A stretch of 64,000 bases of DNA from Leuconostoc gelidum subsp. gelidum KCTC 3527. Its GTDB lineage: Bacteria > Bacillota > Bacilli > Lactobacillales > Lactobacillaceae. A program made the translations under genes and the position numbers. The stretch lies in assembly GCF_000166715.1 (NCBI RefSeq), contig NZ_AEMI01000002.1:1-64000 (forward strand), read 5' to 3'. Position 1 is the first letter of the stretch, and every line of letters starts with the position of its first letter. Shown in pieces: positions 60,681-64,000 of the stretch. The notes below the pieces were generated by a model. That model made no database searches. It was not told the origin of the DNA and was given only the letters and a program-made list of their open reading frames with translations.

Positions 60681-63140
60681 TCAACGCACTTCCACATTAA
60701 GTTGCTTTACTAAGGCATCTGTTACGCGCTCAAAGTCTGAGTTAACCTCTGCTTCAACTAATGTCTCATCATTATCTTGATAAGTTAAACTATATGCCAA
60801 TGATCGTTTACCATGCGGTAAATTTTCGCCTGTATAAACATCAAACAACGTGACATCAACTAGTTTACTACCCGCAGCACTACGAATAACTGTCTCAATC
60901 ACTGCATGTTGAACTGATTCGTCCACCAACAAAGCTGCGTCACGACTCATTTGTGGAAAGCGTGAAATTTTATTGTATTGCACGTCACTTTTAGCCGCAG
61001 CCATCACGGCAAATAAATTCAACTCAAATCCGAAGACTGACGCCATTTTTTGTGATTTAGTGAGTAGTGGATGAATTTGACCAACAAATCCAAGATACAC
61101 ATCTGCCGTATAAATATCCGCTGTTTGACCAGGATGCATATTGCTATGTCGATCCGTTGCAATATATCGTACATTTTCAACGCCAATTTGGTCCAAATAA
61201 GCTGCCACAATGCCTTTAATGTCATAGAAATCAACAGCACGTGCCTTTTTTAAATGTTGCCAAGATGACGTTTCATAATTACCAGTTAAAACACCAGCAA
61301 CATGTTCAATTTCGATCGGTAATTCATCATTATTATCCTTAGCAATAAATACACGACCTTGCTCATAAAGTGCAATATCATGGACAGAATGATTGACATT
61401 ATAAACCACATCTTCTAGCAAACCTGCTAATAAATTTTGGCGTGCAGTCGTTCGATCAGAACTCATTGGATAATCTAAAGCCACAACTTTTGCTGTACGA
61501 TCTTCAGCAAATTGTTGTGATTTCAAAGGCGTTGTCAAGGCATAAGAGATAGCTTGATTTAAGCCTAAACTTTCCATAATCCGACGACTTGCTCTTATTT
61601 GTCGTTGTTGCAATGTCAGTTTGCCAGGTGTTGTAAGGCCATAAGGCAGTGTCACCGGCAAATTATCATAGCCATACAATCGTGCAATTTCTTCGATTAA
61701 ATCTGCTTCTATACTCATATCTGCTCGTCGTGCTGGTAGTGTTACATGAAGACTAATGCCATCATTTGTATACTCAAATGCTAATTGTTTGAAAAATAGC
61801 GCAATGTTTTCTAACGTTAACTGAGTGCCTAATATTTGATTCACACGTTCAGCGGTTAATGATAGCACAATATTATCACGCTTAGTATCGGTAGCAGTCA
61901 CACGTCCACGAGCAACTTGCCCATCAGCAATATCATCCGCTAAACTGGCAGCATGGTCTAACGCAGTAAATGTAGCATCCCAATTCACGCCACGTTCAAA
62001 GCGTGCCGATGCTTCCGAATGTAAATTATGTCTGCGTGCTGTGGCACGTACCAAACTCGGATTAAAAATAGCACCCTCTAACACAATATTTTTCGTATTT
62101 TCGTCAACTTCCGAATTTAATCCGCCCATAACACCAGCCAACATCAAAACCTCTTCATCCGTTGCAATGATAATGTCTTCACCAAAACGCAAATCACGTT
62201 TTTGACCATCTAACGTCACTAACTCTTCATTTTTTTCAGCACGACGAACATGCAATTTTTGGCCGTTTAGTTTGTCTAAATCAAATGCGTGTAGCGGTTG
62301 CCCATACATCAGCATCATATAATTAGTAATATCAACTACATTATTGATTGGGCGCATGCCAGCATTCCACAATCTTTTTTGCAGCCAAAGTGGCGAATCA
62401 CCAATCTTGACGTGATTAACAACACGCACGGCATATTTAGACGCCAAGTTATCATCGTGAATCATGACAGATATTTGATCACTTGCAGGTGTTTCATATT
62501 CTACTAAATCAAAATCCGGTATTGTCACTGACTGTTTAAGCATGGCTCCAAACTCATAAGCTGTCCCAATCATTGACAACATATCGGCACGATTTGGCGT
62601 TAAATCAGTGTCCAAAACAGGCTCTGTCATGCCCAAAACGCTCATCGCATCATCACCAGGATTAACATGTTCACTATTATTAAATACATATATGCCCGTT
62701 TCAAAATCTTTTGGTGCAATTTTACTGTCAAATCCTATTTCCTGCAAAGCCACCAACATGCCATTAGAATCTTCACCGCGAAGTTTGACAGGTTTTAACA
62801 CGTTTAATTCACCTGTTTCACGATTAATAATGTGTGCCCCAACTTTTGCTAACACCACTAGTTGCCCTTCAGCAACATTTGGCGCCCCGGTAACTACTTT
62901 AGTTAACGTCGATTCTCCAATATCTACTTGTGTTATGACCATATGATCTGAATCTGGATGTGGTATAACTGATACAACTCTTGCAACAACCAGTCCGTCT
63001 TGTTGTCTAGCTAAAGTCGTTACCTCAGAAATTTCGACACTTGTTCGTTCGACATGTTCTGCTAAATCTGCAACAGCATCAGCATTCAAATCAATGCTGT
63101 TATTTAAATATTCATTTAACCATTTCAAACTCGTTTTCAT
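60681..63140 (-). CDS. pheT: Phenylalanine--tRNA ligase beta subunit
   Basis: An 819-residue subunit that binds tRNA and edits mischarged tyrosine. N-terminal tRNA-binding OB domain (about 40-155, VVTGAPNVAEGQLVVLAKVG), B3/B4 editing domain (about 210-390), B5 domain, a catalytic-like core, and the FDX-ACB anticodon-binding C-terminus (SRFPQMSRDAALLVDESVQHAVI). Length is normal. It starts two bases after pheS, so the pair is coupled. Confidence 0.97.
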   Translation of the reverse strand: MKTSLKWLNEYLNNSIDLNADAVADLAEHVERTSVEISEVTTLARQQDGLVVARVVSVIPHPDSDHMVITQVDIGESTLTKVVTGAPNVAEGQLVVLAKVGAHIINRETGELNVLKPVKLRGEDSNGMLVALQEIGFDSKIAPKDFETGIYVFNNSEHVNPGDDAMSVLGMTEPVLDTDLTPNRADMLSMIGTAYEFGAMLKQSVTIPDFDLVEYETPASDQISVMIHDDNLASKYAVRVVNHVKIGDSPLWLQKRLWNAGMRPINNVVDITNYMMLMYGQPLHAFDLDKLNGQKLHVRRAEKNEELVTLDGQKRDLRFGEDIIIATDEEVLMLAGVMGGLNSEVDENTKNIVLEGAIFNPSLVRATARRHNLHSEASARFERGVNWDATFTALDHAASLADDIADGQVARGRVTATDTKRDNIVLSLTAERVNQILGTQLTLENIALFFKQLAFEYTNDGISLHVTLPARRADMSIEADLIEEIARLYGYDNLPVTLPYGLTTPGKLTLQQRQIRASRRIMESLGLNQAISYALTTPLKSQQFAEDRTAKVVALDYPMSSDRTTARQNLLAGLLEDVVYNVNHSVHDIALYEQGRVFIAKDNNDELPIEIEHVAGVLTGNYETSSWQHLKKARAVDFYDIKGIVAAYLDQIGVENVRYIATDRHSNMHPGQTADIYTADVYLGFVGQIHPLLTKSQKMASVFGFELNLFAVMAAAKSDVQYNKISRFPQMSRDAALLVDESVQHAVIETVIRSAAGSKLVDVTLFDVYTGENLPHGKRSLAYSLTYQDNDETLVEAEVNSDFERVTDALVKQLNVEVR

Positions 63141-63142
63141 AC

Positions 63143-64000
63143 TTAATTACCCTTTCGATTGAATTGTGACAAAAAGCGGACATCATTTAAGTAGAATTGG
63201 CGAATATCATCAACACCATATTTCAACATGGCAAAGCGATCTGGTCCTAAACCAAAAGCAAACGCTGAGTATTTTTCTGGATCAATGCCGTCCATTCGTA
63301 ACACATTCGGATGCGTCATGCCAGCTCCTAGTACTTCAATCCATTCAATATCTTCTGGTTTCGTATCTGGTGTGACTTCATTCCATGACACATCTACTTC
63401 AACAGAAGGCTCTGTAAACGGAAAATAAGAAGGCCGCATACGAATTTGGTGTTTTTCGCCAAACAATTCCTGCATGATAGATAATAAAGTGCCCTTTAGA
63501 TCAGCCATCGTAATATTTTCGCCAACAACCATACCTTCAACCTGATGAAATTGATGTGAATGTGTCGCGTCATCTGTGTCTCGGCGATAGACTTTTCCTG
63601 GTGCAATCATTTTTAAAGGTCCTTTTGAAAAATCATGTTTTTCTAGAGAACGTGACTGCACAGGCGACGTTTGTGTTCGAAGCAATATTCCAGGTGTAAT
63701 ATAAAATGTGTCTTGCATATCACGCGCTGGATGATCTTTTGGCAAGTTTTCTCGTTCAAAATTATACTCATCTGTTTCAACTTCGGGTGAATCAACCGTA
63801 TCGTCAATGATTTCAAAGCCAAGTCCTAAAAAATGTTGCTCAATTTCATCAATAATTTGTTGTAAAACATGCGGTTGACCAACTTTATGGACACTGCCAG
63901 GCAAGGTGACATCTACCGTCTCTGAAGTTAATTGCGCATTTAATTTAGCAGCTTCCTCGGTTGCTTTTTTTTGAGCCAACATAGCCGTAATTGTTTGACG
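63143..64000 (-). CDS. pheS: Phenylalanine--tRNA ligase alpha subunit, truncated by window edge
   Basis: The frame remains open to the last base, so the ATG at 63982 is internal (codons RQTITA precede it). The visible 285 residues hold the class II core: [23 protein letters not shown] (motif 1 region), [12 protein letters not shown] and [21 protein letters not shown] (motif 2) and [14 protein letters not shown] (motif 3). The N-terminal coiled coil lies mostly outside the window. It forms the catalytic half of the (alpha-beta)2 enzyme with PheT. A T-box leader, common here, would lie beyond the edge. Confidence 0.97.
   Translation of the reverse strand, partial: RQTITAMLAQKKATEEAAKLNAQLTSETVDVTLPGSVHKVGQPHVLQQIIDEIEQHFLGLGFEIIDDTVDSPEVETDEYNFERENLPKDHPARDMQDTFYITPGILLRTQTSPVQSRSLEKHDFSKGPLKMIAPGKVYRRDTDDATHSHQFHQVEGMVVGENITMADLKGTLLSIMQELFGEKHQIRMRPSYFPFTEPSVEVDVSWNEVTPDTKPEDIEWIEVLGAGMTHPNVLRMDGIDPEKYSAFAFGLGPDRFAMLKYGVDDIRQFYLNDVRFLSQFNRKGN

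Overview
The window looks like a chromosomal segment of a low-GC lactic acid bacterium, most probably Leuconostoc or a close relative in the Leuconostoc group. The strongest pointer is the D-lactate dehydrogenase at 22319-23314, which closely resembles the Leuconostoc LdhD sequence I remember. The gene content is that of a streamlined Gram-positive fermenter: RNase Y, YqeH, LTA synthase, YvcK-WhiA, MprF. Almost everything is on the minus strand, so transcription runs from high to low coordinates. Only two small genes are on the plus strand (2464-2787 and 26420-26542). I see no insertion sequence, prophage, CRISPR array, rRNA or tRNA gene, and no gene-free stretch over 300 bases.

Layout from the left edge. 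1-2209: a truncated Nudix-like protein, an S1 protein, cyclophilin, RNA polymerase omega and guanylate kinase. 2210-5565: an SOS-type gene behind a LexA box and DnaA boxes, two unrecognised proteins, and a YtxH/DUF948 membrane pair. 5673-12750: RNase Y, SmpB, RNase R, SecG, a SpoU methylase, YidC and acylphosphatase. 12728-14533: a two-component system. 14630-20855: the ribosome-maturation and NAD operon yqeG-yqeH-yhbY-nadD-yqeK-rsfS-methyltransferase-tmcAL-yceD. 20995-26152: an EIIC-like transporter, D-LDH, ClpP behind a CIRCE element, WhiA and YvcK. 26605-31604: uvrBA. 31674-37473: a glycolipid and lipoteichoic acid cluster. 37621-43294: a heterodimeric ABC exporter and a MacB-like transporter. 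43328-52933: Nudix, HD, MprF, hydrolase, YajC, Tgt, RadC, MFS and FolC. 53080-64000: a DEAD-box helicase, a serine hydrolase, MurF, an RlmCD-type methyltransferase, L31 type B, MurA, PheT and PheS, which runs off the right edge.

The main themes are translation quality control and RNA turnover (SmpB, RNase R, RNase Y, RsfS, YqeH, TmcAL, RlmCD) and envelope building (glycolipid synthases, LtaS, MprF, MurA, MurF, YidC, SecG). Junctions are compact: genes overlap, terminators contain stop codons, and extended -10 promoters sit in or right after terminator U-tracts.

The observation I consider most worth testing is recurrent. Five genes (2875-3948, 3996-4346, uvrA, the HD gene at 43894, and the uracil methyltransferase at 57386) have no Shine-Dalgarno sequence near the start. 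Each has a clear one further upstream, followed by 2-4 nt, a potential hairpin, and then 9-12 nt to the ATG. This suggests hairpin-bridged ribosome binding sites. Other points are a cysteine-free Tgt without the zinc motif, a MurA with Asp at the catalytic Cys position, and a LexA box fused to a terminator-like palindrome at uvrB.
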